Source of the DNA: Flammeovirgaceae bacterium UBA6059
GTDB lineage: Bacteria; Bacteroidota; Bacteroidia; Cytophagales; Cyclobacteriaceae
Direction of reading: 5' to 3'
NCBI GenBank assembly: GCA_002435755.1
Contig: DIYH01000040.1
Coordinates: forward strand, 124,001-188,000
Length of the DNA: 64,000 nt
The notes beneath the pieces are model-generated. The model ran no database searches and had not been told where the DNA came from. It was given only the letters and a program-made list of their open reading frames with translations. Every line of letters starts with the position of its first letter. Positions within the stretch are counted from its first letter, which is position 1. The position numbers were made by a program, and so were the translations under genes. Shown here one piece after another: positions 16,255 through 25,414 of the stretch.

Positions 16255-17880
16255 ATGATTAGAGTTGTGCTGATCTTTCTCCTGTTGATAGAGGTTTCTG
16301 GCTGCAATAGAGCGGAGGAGCAAAAGCAAGCACCTAACAAACCAAACATCATCGTCATTGTGGCTGACGATTTAGGCTATGCGGACCTTGGGTGCTATGG
16401 AGGAATCATTGAAACACCCAACCTCGATAAGCTTGCAGCTAGAGGTACTCAGTTTACCAACTTTCACACCGCACCTACGTGCGCTCCGACGCGGGCGATG
16501 TTGCTCACGGGTAATGATAATCACATTGCAGGAATGGGCATACAAGGTGAAACAATGGAAGAGTGGGGCTATGAAGGTCATCTTACAGATCGGGTGGTAA
16601 CGATCCCGCAGGTATTAAAAAAGGCTGGCTATCACACGTTTATTGCTGGTAAATGGCACCTTGGGGAGAAACCTGAAAACAACCCTCATCAAAAGGGGTT
16701 TGATCGCTCGTTTGTTATGCTTCAGGGCGCTGGGAATCATAGTAATGATATATCCGTACTGGGAATAGGAGATAGCTTACAGCTTTCTGATTATACAGAA
16801 GATGGTAAACCGGCATCCTGGCCTGAAGGTGCATATTCAACCACTTATTACACGGATAGGATCATTGGCTATATAGAAGACAACCTACAGGCCAATCGTC
16901 CTTTTTTTGCCTTGGCTACCTATACTTCACCTCATTGGCCACTACAAGTGGATAGCATCTACTGGCAGAAGTACAAAGGACGATTTGATCAGGGGTATGA
17001 GCAATGGAGGTTAGACAATCTGGACAGGCTTATAAAAAAAGGCTTCCTGCCGGAGGGAACTAAGGTGCCCCAACTCAATCCCAATGTCACACCGTGGGAC
17101 TCTTTGTCTCAAGGTGAACAGCAGATCGAAGTACGGAAAATGGAGTTGTATGCAGGTATGGTTGATCAGCTTGATGTTCAGATCGGCAGGCTAATGGAAT
17201 ATCTGACTTCTATCAATGCGCTTGACAATACCAGGATCATATTCATGTCTGACAATGGTGCGGCGGCAGAAGATTTCTTCTACAAAGGGCCTTTTGTAGA
17301 CCACAGTCAGAAATACTTCAACAATGATTTTGACAATATGGGGAAACCGGACTCTTACGTGTCTTACGGACCGCAGTGGGCTGAGGCAGGGACAGCTTCC
17401 TTTCGTGATCATAAGGGATATACCAGGGAAGGGGGTGTGCTTGCACCTATGATCATTGCCGGTTATGGGATACCTACCGGAATGGTCACCAATGCATTTG
17501 CTTCGGTGCTTGACCTTGCACCAACTATATACGACTGGGCGGGGACGACATACCCTTTGGATTATGATGATATCAGGCGATACCCACTAAGAGGTGAAAC
17601 TATGGAGGATTTCTTCTCAGGGTATCAATCTTTTATTCATGACAGTACTTACGTTTTTGCGGTAGAGCAATCTGGAGATATGCTTGTTAGAAAAGGAGAC
17701 TGGAAACTTGTCAATGAAGGATACCCGATTGAAGAAGATCGATTTGAGCTATACAACCTGAATATGGACATTACGGAAAGTGAAGATCTGTCCAAAGTAT
17801 ATCCCGCTGAGCGAGCAGAGTTGATAGCTTTGTGGAGAGAATACAGAGATCAATCAAAAATCAAACTGGACAAATTCTAG
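16255..17880 (+). CDS. Arylsulfatase-family sulfatase lipoprotein
   Basis: The 541-residue type I sulfatase has a lipoprotein signal (LLLIEVSGC, acylated Cys17). The metal-site start NIIVIVADDLGYADLG, the active site CAPTRAMLLTG (Cys76, converted to formylglycine by a sulfatase-maturing enzyme), GKWHLG and SDNGA are all present. It hydrolyses sulfate esters, probably at the cell surface or periplasm. The preferred substrate is not apparent. A TTG three bases upstream is an alternative start. No maturase or polysaccharide utilisation genes adjoin it. Its stop interlocks with that of the convergent DUF2784-like gene (CTAG, 17877-17880). Confidence 0.92.
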   Translation: MIRVVLIFLLLIEVSGCNRAEEQKQAPNKPNIIVIVADDLGYADLGCYGGIIETPNLDKLAARGTQFTNFHTAPTCAPTRAMLLTGNDNHIAGMGIQGETMEEWGYEGHLTDRVVTIPQVLKKAGYHTFIAGKWHLGEKPENNPHQKGFDRSFVMLQGAGNHSNDISVLGIGDSLQLSDYTEDGKPASWPEGAYSTTYYTDRIIGYIEDNLQANRPFFALATYTSPHWPLQVDSIYWQKYKGRFDQGYEQWRLDNLDRLIKKGFLPEGTKVPQLNPNVTPWDSLSQGEQQIEVRKMELYAGMVDQLDVQIGRLMEYLTSINALDNTRIIFMSDNGAAAEDFFYKGPFVDHSQKYFNNDFDNMGKPDSYVSYGPQWAEAGTASFRDHKGYTREGGVLAPMIIAGYGIPTGMVTNAFASVLDLAPTIYDWAGTTYPLDYDDIRRYPLRGETMEDFFSGYQSFIHDSTYVFAVEQSGDMLVRKGDWKLVNEGYPIEEDRFELYNLNMDITESEDLSKVYPAERAELIALWREYRDQSKIKLDKF

Positions 17881-18248
17881 CGCTCGCGTCCTCTGAAAAA
17901 ATTGAGATAGACTGAAATCAGGAAGGCCAGTATACCTATGATTCCGGTGAGCCAGTCGATCAAAAGACTGTCGAAATCATAGCCAAACCACAGGTCAACA
18001 TAGTACTTTATAAATGATCCAGGGAGATCCGTTTGCCCTAGCTCCCTTTTAATATCCCAATGCCAATCCGTCAATGGACAATAGCCTATTCGGCCGACAT
18101 AGAGACCAATCAATACCCATGCCAGCAGTGTGATCAACATTGACCAGAAATGCACTCTTCTAGTAGAGCTAAAAATCCAGCCAACTATATTGAAGCCGGT
18201 GAGACCCAAGTGGAAAACAGCCAATGACCAATCTGCAATCTCAAGCAT
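17877..18248 (-). CDS. DUF2784-like integral membrane protein
   Basis: The 123-residue protein has about four membrane helices (roughly 8-27, 34-54, 62-78 weakly, and 96-116). The YCPLTDWHWDIK segment after the second helix resembles the CPLT-E motif of DUF2784. The family has no known function. The assignment is tentative because the third region is divergent. Confidence 0.6.
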   Translation of the reverse strand: MLEIADWSLAVFHLGLTGFNIVGWIFSSTRRVHFWSMLITLLAWVLIGLYVGRIGYCPLTDWHWDIKRELGQTDLPGSFIKYYVDLWFGYDFDSLLIDWLTGIIGILAFLISVYLNFFRGRER

Positions 18249-18446
18249 AAGTGTTTAACATTTCGACAGAAAAATGGGCATAAACATTAACGAACTTTTT
18301 GAGAGACCAAATATTGCACCGAAAATGTGGAGCTAAGGCAAAATATCTTTTCAATATCAATGTTGAAGTATTATTATTGTGACCGATTAAGGCGCCCATC
18401 GTCTCGTTATCAATCAACCCATTAAGACACAAGCTAAACAAGCACT

Positions 18447-19358
18447 ATGAATTTCGATGTTGGAGAGAAGATGATCTACATCTACCCAATTCTCATTGGG
18501 TTTATGATCCTTGAATTTTTTGGAGCAAGAGAAAACTACAAAGACCTAAGGGACACGGCTGCAGGATTTGGCATTGCGCTTGGCGCGAGTATTGTAGCTT
18601 CATTCACCAAGGTGTTTACAGTTGTCTATGTCTTTCAATTCGTTTTTGATGTGATGCAGCCTGTACGCGAGTCGTTGTTTGGATACAGCGAGATCGGCTG
18701 GGCATGGTGGGCATGGGTACTTTGCCAAATTGGTGATGATTTTAGCTTCTACTGGCATCATAGGTGGAGTCATACCGTACGGCTGCTCTGGGCGGCTCAC
18801 GTACCTCACCACTCATCAAAGCAATTCAACCTAAGCGTTTCTATTCGAAATGGTTGGTTTATTACCCTCTACAAGCCCATCTTCTGGTTATGGCTACCAG
18901 CTATTGGTTTTGATCCTATCATGGTGGGTACGGCATTGATCATTAATGCTACATACCAGTACTTCCTGCATACAAGAACTGTGAAGGGTATGGGACTTTT
19001 TGGTAAGATCTTCAACACCCCGTATGTACACCAGGTACATCACTCAAGCAACGTGGAGTACCTTGATAAGAACCACGGAGGAATTTTATTGATCTGGGAC
19101 AAACTGTTTGGTACCTGGCAGCCAGTGATTGAAGATATTGAGCCGAAGTACGGTATCCTTAAAGACCCGGGTACTTATAACCCTATCAAACTCAATACCC
19201 ATGAGTTTGAGGCGATTTGGAAAGACCTCAAGAAATCGACCAAGTTCAAGGATAAGTTTATGTATGTCTTTGGCCCTCCTGGTTGGAGTCATGATGGTTC
19301 TTCGATGACGGCCAAGGAGATCCAGGCTCAATTTGCATTACAGCAACAGCCTGCCTAA
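18447..19358 (+). CDS. Sterol desaturase/fatty acid hydroxylase family protein
   Basis: The 303-residue membrane di-iron enzyme has the histidine boxes HHRWSH (104-109), HVPHH (118-122), H175 (FLHTR) and HQVHH (195-199), plus several membrane helices. The family hydroxylates or desaturates lipids (sterols, carotenoids, fatty acids, ornithine lipids). Which lipid is modified here cannot be told. The gene stands alone between oppositely oriented genes. Confidence 0.88.
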   Translation: MNFDVGEKMIYIYPILIGFMILEFFGARENYKDLRDTAAGFGIALGASIVASFTKVFTVVYVFQFVFDVMQPVRESLFGYSEIGWAWWAWVLCQIGDDFSFYWHHRWSHTVRLLWAAHVPHHSSKQFNLSVSIRNGWFITLYKPIFWLWLPAIGFDPIMVGTALIINATYQYFLHTRTVKGMGLFGKIFNTPYVHQVHHSSNVEYLDKNHGGILLIWDKLFGTWQPVIEDIEPKYGILKDPGTYNPIKLNTHEFEAIWKDLKKSTKFKDKFMYVFGPPGWSHDGSSMTAKEIQAQFALQQQPA

Positions 19359-19474
19359 GGATTGAAGATTGAAGGCCTATGATTCTCAAATTCGTGAATT
19401 ACCAATCTGCTTGAGAAACTGTTAGAATCATTTCGCGGTAGAAGTTGATTGCTATTGGCTCGTCCAGAGTCAGA

Positions 19475-20035
19475 CTAAAGCTTCTTGAGCCTTCTTATTT
19501 TAAAAGGACCATACCAGAGCCATAAGCCTGTGGCAATCATGACTATCACTCCTATGCCCAAAAGGTGCATACTGATAAGCTTGAAGAGATCATTGATTAT
19601 TGAACCATCATGGATGTGTTCGATGAGATCAGAATAACGCTTTTCAATCATCAGGATTTGGCCGGTGTTGCCATCTATTTGGACTTCCCAGTAGCCGGGT
19701 TGGTATTGAAACTTAGCCACACCCTTGCTCGGTCTTACATCAATGCGATCCAATTCCGGTAGGTGACCAAGATGCTCTTCAAGTGCTGCCGAAGCAAGCA
19801 CCTCTAGTTCGCTGAATGCTTTCCAATCTAAGAGTTCTTTGGTCACACCTCGCTGGGTAGGAGGCTGGATGATCTCAACGTCTTTCTTTAGAGCAAGAAG
19901 AATACCGGTCACCGAGCTGATAAGTAGAAACAGTGCTACGACTAAGCCAAGATAGTGATGAACTTTCCGCCAATCTCTCGTCTGATGAGAGATATGTTTG
20001 ATCCGTTCGCGTTTTTCCTGAGTGATCTTGACCAT
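19475..20035 (-). CDS. PepSY-associated membrane protein
   Basis: The 186-residue protein has a basic N-terminus with RKVHHYLG just before TM1 (27-49), a periplasmic PepSY-like domain (about 70-140, including WEVQIDGNTGQIL) and a second helix (about 150-172). The histidines HH near 26-27 and H at 157 (SMHLLG) recall PepSY_TM proteins, some of which bind heme or act as ferric reductases. It is shorter than full PepSY_TM proteins. It lies downstream of the molybdenum hydroxylase genes, separated from them by a terminator. Confidence 0.75.
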   Translation of the reverse strand: MVKITQEKRERIKHISHQTRDWRKVHHYLGLVVALFLLISSVTGILLALKKDVEIIQPPTQRGVTKELLDWKAFSELEVLASAALEEHLGHLPELDRIDVRPSKGVAKFQYQPGYWEVQIDGNTGQILMIEKRYSDLIEHIHDGSIINDLFKLISMHLLGIGVIVMIATGLWLWYGPFKIRRLKKL

Positions 20036-20111
20036 AGAGCGGTGCAGAATTAACCATAAAACGCAAAATAGGGAAGGGTAGGTGGCACTTTCTGTTGAGC
20101 GGAATAAAAAG

Positions 20112-20137
20112 AAAAGCCGATCAAACGATCGACTTTT
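20112..20137 (-). terminator. Intrinsic terminator after the molybdenum hydroxylase genes
   Basis: AAAAGCCGATC (20112-20122) pairs with GATCGACTTTT (20127-20137) with one G-U. On the minus strand the stem is followed by CTTTTT. It lies just past the stop of the large subunit gene. Confidence 0.7.
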
Positions 20138-20162
20138 ATACCAGCTAATGATTAGTTAAGGC

Positions 20163-22373
20163 TTATCCCAAAGAAAAACTCTTCTCCATAAACGGCTGGT
20201 GATAATGACGCTTACCAGTAGCCTTGTATAGAGCGTTGGCTAATGCCCCAATTACGGGTGGTAAAGGGGGTTCTCCGAGTCCTGTTGGATCAATGTCGTT
20301 TTCAACAAAGCTAACCTCCTGATTTTCAGGTGCCTCATCCATTCTGATCAGGCGATAAGCACCAAAGTTATTTTTCTCTGGCGAACCTTCGTTGAAAGTC
20401 AATGCACTGTAGAGTGCATGCCCAAGTCCATCAATCACCCCACCTTCCATCATATTGGTAGCGGCAATGGGGTTTACCACGATACCACAATCTACAGCAG
20501 AGTGAACAGTCTTGATTTTGGGTTTTCCTCCTTCCATCTCCATGTCCAGTACCTGAGCTACATAACTATTATGACAGTAGTAGGCAGCAACACCACGATG
20601 CGTTGCAGCATTGCTAGATCCCCAGTTGGCTTTTTCTCTCACGAGCTTCAATACACCGGCGTACCTTTCGGCATCATAATCATTGTTTTCACCTACAGGG
20701 TTTGAAATAGCCTTATCGAATAGCTCTAACCTAAAATCAATGGGGTCTTTACCAGCTGCCTCCGCTACTTCATCCAGGAAAGATTGCTCTGCACCAGCAA
20801 TAAAATTCGACCGTGGAGCCCTCCATGCGCCTACACTGATGTTGGTGTCTAATTCCCATGATTCTGCTTTGTAGTTGTCTACTGCGCCCGCCGGAAATCT
20901 ATTGGCAAATAAAGGACTCGACGGAATACCTCCTGCTTTGATATGAAATGCAATAAGGTTGTTGTTGTCATCTAATCCTGCCTTATAAGTCACATGATAA
21001 GCCGGACGATAGCAGCCCTGTGTCATATCATCTTCTCGTGTGTATACCAACTTGATAGGGGACTGGACCTTCTGTGAAATCACAGCAGCCTCTACAGCGA
21101 AGTGCCCGTACAATCTTCGCCCAAATCCGCCACCCATTCGGGTCATCTGGATATCGATTTTATCAAGAGACAGACCAAGCCTTTCGGAAAGGGTCATTTC
21201 CAGATACTCAGGTGTTTGAATAGGTCCTACTAAATCAGCTTTCTCTGCAGTGACATTAGCATAGAAATTCATCGGCTCCATGGTGTTATGTGCCAAGAAC
21301 GGCGCTGAGTAGGTACGCTCGACGATTTTCGATGCGCGCTTAAACGCAGCGTCTGTGTCACCGTCTTCTCTTTGCACTTCACCAGGTTGCGTTGATCGCT
21401 TTAGCAATGCTTCTTTATGCTTGCTGGTACTATCATCAATATTTTCAAAGGCCTCTGTCGCTTCCCATTCGACAACTACAGCCTTTTTAGCCTGGATCAC
21501 CTGCCATGTGGAGTTGCCAACAACCACAACCAGTTCACTAAAAGCGCTGGTGTCACTCCATTGCTTTTCTATTCCTTCCGGGTATGTATCCACTGAGAAT
21601 ACATCTTTAATGCCCGGCATACTTTTGGCTTGCTCTGCATCGAAACTTTTGAGCTTTAATCCGAAAGCTGGTGCATGAATGGCCATGGCAATCAAAGTAC
21701 CTTCAGGCTGATAGTCTAATCCAAAAAGAGGTTGACCTGTAACGATTTTCTTTCCGTCCACATTTCTCCTGGATGTGCCAATGATGCTGAAGTCAGACTT
21801 ATCTTTGAGTGTCACCTCTTCAGGAGCAGTAAATTTCGAAGCTGCAGATGCGAATTCGCCATAGCCAGCTTTCTTGCTGGAGGCTTCATGTATGAGCGTG
21901 CCGGCCTTAGTAGTAACTTCTTCCACAGGTACTTGCCATGCTTCAGCCGCAGCTTGCCTTAGTACATGTCTACCTGCTGCTCCGGCAGAGCGTAAGCTAT
22001 TCCAGCCTTGACGGATGGACTGACTTCCTCCGGCCAACTGCCTTTTGAAAATTTCTGTATTCAAAGGAGCCTGTTCCACAACCACATTGTCCCAGTCCAC
22101 ATCCAGCTCCTCAGCCACGATCATGGGCATTGATGTTTTTATGTTTTGCCCAATCTCAGGGTTTGGCGACATGATGGTCACTAGTCCATTTTCACCAATC
22201 TTAATGAATCCATTAAGTTCAAACCATTCTTTTGGCATGGCCATGACCTCTTCCTTAGTTTGACCAGGGGTACATGAGGCCAACCAACTAAAGCTTATCA
22301 TCAGACCTCCACCAGCCGCGGCGGAAGTTTTCAAGAAGGATCTTCTTCCGAATTTTGTTTTAATCACTGTCAT
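20163..22373 (-). CDS. Molybdopterin-binding large subunit, isoquinoline 1-oxidoreductase/aldehyde oxidase type
   Basis: The 736-residue protein starts with a Tat signal (GRRSFLKTSAAAGGG, Arg10-Arg11) and a possible lipobox (WLASC), so the folded enzyme is exported. The body shows the xanthine oxidase-family fold: the GGGFGRRLYGHFAVEAA motif, GAWRAPRSNF, and near the end GLGEPPLPPV, which carries the catalytic glutamate. With the adjacent 2Fe-2S subunit it forms a two-subunit molybdenum hydroxylase without FAD, the arrangement of IorAB. Electrons would go to a cytochrome or quinone. The substrate is unknown. The gap to the small-subunit gene is 5 nt. Confidence 0.9.
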   Translation of the reverse strand: MTVIKTKFGRRSFLKTSAAAGGGLMISFSWLASCTPGQTKEEVMAMPKEWFELNGFIKIGENGLVTIMSPNPEIGQNIKTSMPMIVAEELDVDWDNVVVEQAPLNTEIFKRQLAGGSQSIRQGWNSLRSAGAAGRHVLRQAAAEAWQVPVEEVTTKAGTLIHEASSKKAGYGEFASAASKFTAPEEVTLKDKSDFSIIGTSRRNVDGKKIVTGQPLFGLDYQPEGTLIAMAIHAPAFGLKLKSFDAEQAKSMPGIKDVFSVDTYPEGIEKQWSDTSAFSELVVVVGNSTWQVIQAKKAVVVEWEATEAFENIDDSTSKHKEALLKRSTQPGEVQREDGDTDAAFKRASKIVERTYSAPFLAHNTMEPMNFYANVTAEKADLVGPIQTPEYLEMTLSERLGLSLDKIDIQMTRMGGGFGRRLYGHFAVEAAVISQKVQSPIKLVYTREDDMTQGCYRPAYHVTYKAGLDDNNNLIAFHIKAGGIPSSPLFANRFPAGAVDNYKAESWELDTNISVGAWRAPRSNFIAGAEQSFLDEVAEAAGKDPIDFRLELFDKAISNPVGENNDYDAERYAGVLKLVREKANWGSSNAATHRGVAAYYCHNSYVAQVLDMEMEGGKPKIKTVHSAVDCGIVVNPIAATNMMEGGVIDGLGHALYSALTFNEGSPEKNNFGAYRLIRMDEAPENQEVSFVENDIDPTGLGEPPLPPVIGALANALYKATGKRHYHQPFMEKSFSLG

Positions 22374-22378
22374 AGTTA

Positions 22379-22846
22379 CTAGGCTTTAGTTTGAGATGCT
22401 GCAGCTTTCTTTATGGCTTTCTTAATGCGAGTATAGGTTCCACACCGGCAAAGATTGCCTTTCATTGCAATGTCAATATCTTCATCTGTTGGGTTTGGAT
22501 TTCCATTAAGCAGCGCTGCTGCATTCATGATCTGACCTGCCTGGCAGTATCCACATTGAGGCACGTCTTCTTCAAGCCATGCTTTTTGCACAGGGTGATC
22601 TCCTGTTTCAGATAGACCTTCTATGGTGGTGATACTCCTATTCCCAACTGCTGCGACAGGCAGTGAACATGATCTGATTGCTGTGCCATCCAGGTGTACT
22701 GTGCATGCGCCGCATTGGGCTATGCCACACCCAAACTTGGTGCCGACCATATCGAGGTTGTCACGCAATACCCAAAGCATCGGAGTATTGGGTTCAGCCT
22801 CTACCTGCATTGCTTTACCATTAATTTTTAAGTTATAGCTCGCCAT
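22379..22846 (-). CDS. 2Fe-2S small subunit of molybdenum hydroxylase (IorA-like)
   Basis: The 155-residue protein has a plant-ferredoxin cluster (Cys40, Cys45, Cys48, Cys60) and a second C-terminal cluster (Cys98, Cys101, Cys133, Cys135 in CGYCQAGQ and CRCGTY). This is the standard two-cluster electron-transfer subunit. It has no signal peptide and would be co-exported with the Tat-targeted large subunit encoded next to it. Confidence 0.93.
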   Translation of the reverse strand: MASYNLKINGKAMQVEAEPNTPMLWVLRDNLDMVGTKFGCGIAQCGACTVHLDGTAIRSCSLPVAAVGNRSITTIEGLSETGDHPVQKAWLEEDVPQCGYCQAGQIMNAAALLNGNPNPTDEDIDIAMKGNLCRCGTYTRIKKAIKKAAASQTKA

Positions 22847-22983
22847 TTCGTGATGTATAGATTTTACATCATGAATATACCAAGTCCAACAGGTAATTCA
22901 TAACCGACGCTGGCTCTTTGGCGGCTTATGATGATGAGCAGCAGTTACTTCCTATCGGAAAATGGCTTGACCCGTTCAGATAC

Positions 22984-23658
22984 CTATCTGGCAGATTTTA
23001 GAGCTAATCGCTTTCTGTAGTTTTTGCTCGCTAGAGAAATGATAGGAGAGCCAATGATCGTAGGTAGTAGCCAAAGTGTCCAGGTAAAATCTCCATCTGG
23101 AAAGAACACGTGTCCATTTTGTACAGCTGCCGCTGTGGTAGCAGCGATATAGCTTCCTCCCATGGCACCAATGTGCTGCCTTAACCACCATTGTTTGTCT
23201 GTAAGGTGGCGCTTGATAAAAAACTGAATATCTCTTAATGCGGCATTACCAGTAATGAAACCGAAAATGACACACAATAAGGCAAATGCATGAAAGCCTC
23301 CTTTGATGTAGAAATAGTAAAGTCCATACCCGAATAGACTGACTCCAAATACGGCCGTTAGACCAGCGACCAACCAGTCGTACAATTGCTCAGTTCCTGG
23401 CTTCTTACGCCGAAGTACCCTGACTCCAACAAACGTGCTGTAGAAAGTGAGTACAGCAATGACCATAAGAAAACCACTAAATCGATAAAAACTGATGATG
23501 AATATGGCACTCAGACAAATCCACCACATGGCAGCTACATAGATTTTTCCTATCAGCAGATGACTAGCTGTACCTTTTCTGTTAAGGAGATTGACCATGC
23601 CTAGTGCTAATACAAGTACCCCGCAGAATACATGTGAGTAGATCAATAGCTTTTCCAT
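22984..23658 (-). CDS. DUF2306-like integral membrane protein
   Basis: The 224-residue protein has about six or seven helices and the conserved LIYSHVFCGVLVLALGMVNLL opening and QWWLRQHIGAMGGSYIAATTA segment, with histidines within or beside helices. The family function is unknown. The frame is open to a TTG at 23700, but ATG at 23656-23658 places the first helix correctly. Confidence 0.7.
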   Translation of the reverse strand: MEKLLIYSHVFCGVLVLALGMVNLLNRKGTASHLLIGKIYVAAMWWICLSAIFIISFYRFSGFLMVIAVLTFYSTFVGVRVLRRKKPGTEQLYDWLVAGLTAVFGVSLFGYGLYYFYIKGGFHAFALLCVIFGFITGNAALRDIQFFIKRHLTDKQWWLRQHIGAMGGSYIAATTAAAVQNGHVFFPDGDFTWTLWLLPTIIGSPIISLASKNYRKRLALKSAR

Positions 23659-23994
23659 CTTTTTTTCTTTAAATGAAGTGACACTAAGCCTTTTATTCAA
23701 TTTAAGAACAACGACTTGAGATTATTGCCGGACGAATTGTAGAAAATGGAGGATGATGAGAGATTCCCAAGCCTCGTCCGTGCCTCATGCGAAAGGGAAT
23801 GAATGGGGTTTGGTATAATCGTCATTCCCTTGCGAAGGAGTCTAAAAGACGACCGAGACTTGGGAATCTGACATAACTCCACATACATTGACAGCTAATA
23901 AACTGCAATTTTCCACTAACGGAATAACAGAATTAGTTGGAATCTGATTTATCTACATTCGCTTCTTGCGAGTATTAACCAAACCGTAACTCAA
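23659..23994. other. Non-coding gap with an inverted-repeat element
   Basis: This 336-nt gap holds the REP-like inverted repeat (23761-23869). A minus-strand 63-codon frame exists but runs straight through both repeat arms and is not considered a gene. TACATTCG at 23954-23961 may be a -7 element for the M28 peptidase. Confidence 0.6.
23761..23869. repeat. REP-like imperfect inverted repeat
   Basis: The left arm (23761-23805) begins AGATTCCCAAG and contains AAGGGAATGA. The right arm (23820-23869) is its imperfect reverse complement, with GTCATTCCCTTGCGAAGG and ending CTTGGGAATCT. The arms differ by several mismatches and small gaps. The form (attccc/gggaat ends, intergenic) is that of REP or BIME palindromic elements moved by RAYT transposases. 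No second copy was found in the window by eye. Confidence 0.6.
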
Positions 23995-25368
23995 ATGAAA
24001 ACTAGCTCAATCGGATTACTCATTCTATTTTTTGCCCAACTTGTTCTGATCACTCCAGTCTGGTCGCAAGTACCACCTCAGTTTGACTTGCGCATGTATG
24101 ATATTATCAAGGAGGCCTCTCCACAGCGTTTACAGCAAGATGTACAGCAGCTGGTCGACTTTGGCACTAGACATACTCTTTCGGATACGGTATCCCAAAC
24201 GAGGGGCATAGGAGCTGCGAGAAGATGGATCAAGAGTGAGTTTGATAAGATATCTGAATCATGCGGAGGATGTCTGGAAGTGAGTTATCAGCGCACTTTT
24301 GTTGCCAAAGGAGACAACTCAAGGATTGTAAAGGATGTAGATATCGTCAATGTTATTGCCATTCAACGTGGAACGGAGTTCCCCAATAGACATATCATCA
24401 TGAGCGGGGATATCGATTCGCGAGTTTCTGATGCGACCAACTACACCGATGACTCTCCTGGTGCGAATGACAATGCTTCCGGGATGGCAGGAACAATTGA
24501 AGCAGCCAGGATATTAACTAAATACGAATTCCCCACTAGTGTGATTTATGTTGGGTTATCAGGAGAAGAGCAGGGGCTTTACGGTGGTAAATTCATGGCT
24601 CAAATGGCCAAAGAAGAAGGTTGGGATATCGTTGGCGTGATCAACAATGATATGATAGGTAATATTGAGGGTATTGATGGAGTAATTGACAATCGGTCGT
24701 TCAGAATTTTCTCAGAGCCTACGCCGGTGACGGAAGAGGAGGATGCTCGTAGACGTAGAAGGTTTTTTGGTGGTGAAATCGACGGTGTTTCAAGACAACT
24801 AGCGCGATACGTGCATCGAATGACCTCTGCGTATATGCCCGAAATGAAACCAATGTTAGTCTATCGTTTGGATCGCTTTGGAAGGGGCGGACATCATCGA
24901 CCTTTCAACGATGAAGGTTTTGCTGGCATTCGGATTATGGAGACTCATGAAAATTACAATCGCCAGCATCAGGACCTGCGTACTGAAGACGGCATTGAGT
25001 ATGGAGATGTTATTGAGAAGGTGGACTTTGATTATAATGCCAAATTGACGGCTGTCAACGCCATCAACCTCGCTGGCATAGCCTGGGCACCACCTCAACC
25101 ATCACAAGTAAGTATTGCTGGTGCCGTGAGGCCTAATACCACTTTGGTGTGGGAGCCAGTAGAAGCAGAAAATCTGGCCGGCTATAAAATCTATTGGAGA
25201 GAGACTACTGAGCCTCAATGGAAATATAGTCGCTTCGTACCTGCAGAAATCACAGGATACACGCTTGAAGGTATTGTTGTAGACAACTTCCTCTTTGGGG
25301 TAGCTTCAGTAGGCAAGGATGGTAATGAAAGTGTCGTTGTATTTCCAAGTCAGGTGATCAGGCGGTAG
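23995..25368 (+). CDS. Secreted M28 family zinc aminopeptidase with C-terminal Fn3-like domain
   Basis: The 457-residue protein has a signal peptide (1-24, WSQ), an M28 catalytic domain (about 35-360) and a fibronectin III-like C-terminus (about 370-455). Metal-site segments are PGANDNASG (Asp159), LSGEEQGLYGG (Glu191-Glu192), NNDMIGN (Asp219) and GGHHRPF (His300-301). The first ligand, normally His in a SGHxDS motif, is Asp139 (SGDIDS). A CGGC pair lies at 90-93. It probably trims peptides in the periplasm or outside. It precedes the toxin-antitoxin pair by 39 nt but is unlikely to be functionally linked. Confidence 0.88.
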   Translation: MKTSSIGLLILFFAQLVLITPVWSQVPPQFDLRMYDIIKEASPQRLQQDVQQLVDFGTRHTLSDTVSQTRGIGAARRWIKSEFDKISESCGGCLEVSYQRTFVAKGDNSRIVKDVDIVNVIAIQRGTEFPNRHIIMSGDIDSRVSDATNYTDDSPGANDNASGMAGTIEAARILTKYEFPTSVIYVGLSGEEQGLYGGKFMAQMAKEEGWDIVGVINNDMIGNIEGIDGVIDNRSFRIFSEPTPVTEEEDARRRRRFFGGEIDGVSRQLARYVHRMTSAYMPEMKPMLVYRLDRFGRGGHHRPFNDEGFAGIRIMETHENYNRQHQDLRTEDGIEYGDVIEKVDFDYNAKLTAVNAINLAGIAWAPPQPSQVSIAGAVRPNTTLVWEPVEAENLAGYKIYWRETTEPQWKYSRFVPAEITGYTLEGIVVDNFLFGVASVGKDGNESVVVFPSQVIRR

Positions 25369-25377
25369 CTGGGATTA

Positions 25378-25414
25378 TTTTCATTACTTAGCTAACTTAG
25401 CTAAGTAATGAAAA
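25378..25414. promoter_or_regulatory. Long perfect palindrome over the antitoxin start codon (autoregulatory operator)
   Basis: The two 17-bp arms 25378-25394 and 25398-25414 are perfect reverse complements around a 3-nt centre. The right arm contains the antitoxin ATG (25408-25410) and its next codon. The core is a tandem repeat of the 9-mer CTTAGCTAA (25387-25395, 25396-25404). Phd/YefM antitoxins bind such dyads to repress their own operon. In RNA the same arms would hide the start codon in a hairpin. Confidence 0.75.

Noticed and set aside
18241..18441. Minus-strand open frame of 66 codons upstream of the DUF2784-like gene
   Set aside because: It overlaps the start of the DUF2784-like gene, has no family resemblance and covers a region that should hold promoters for the divergent gene at 18447.
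23697..23888. Minus-strand open frame of 63 codons
   Set aside because: It is built almost wholly from the two arms of the inverted repeat at 23761-23869, so it is explained by the repeat rather than by coding.
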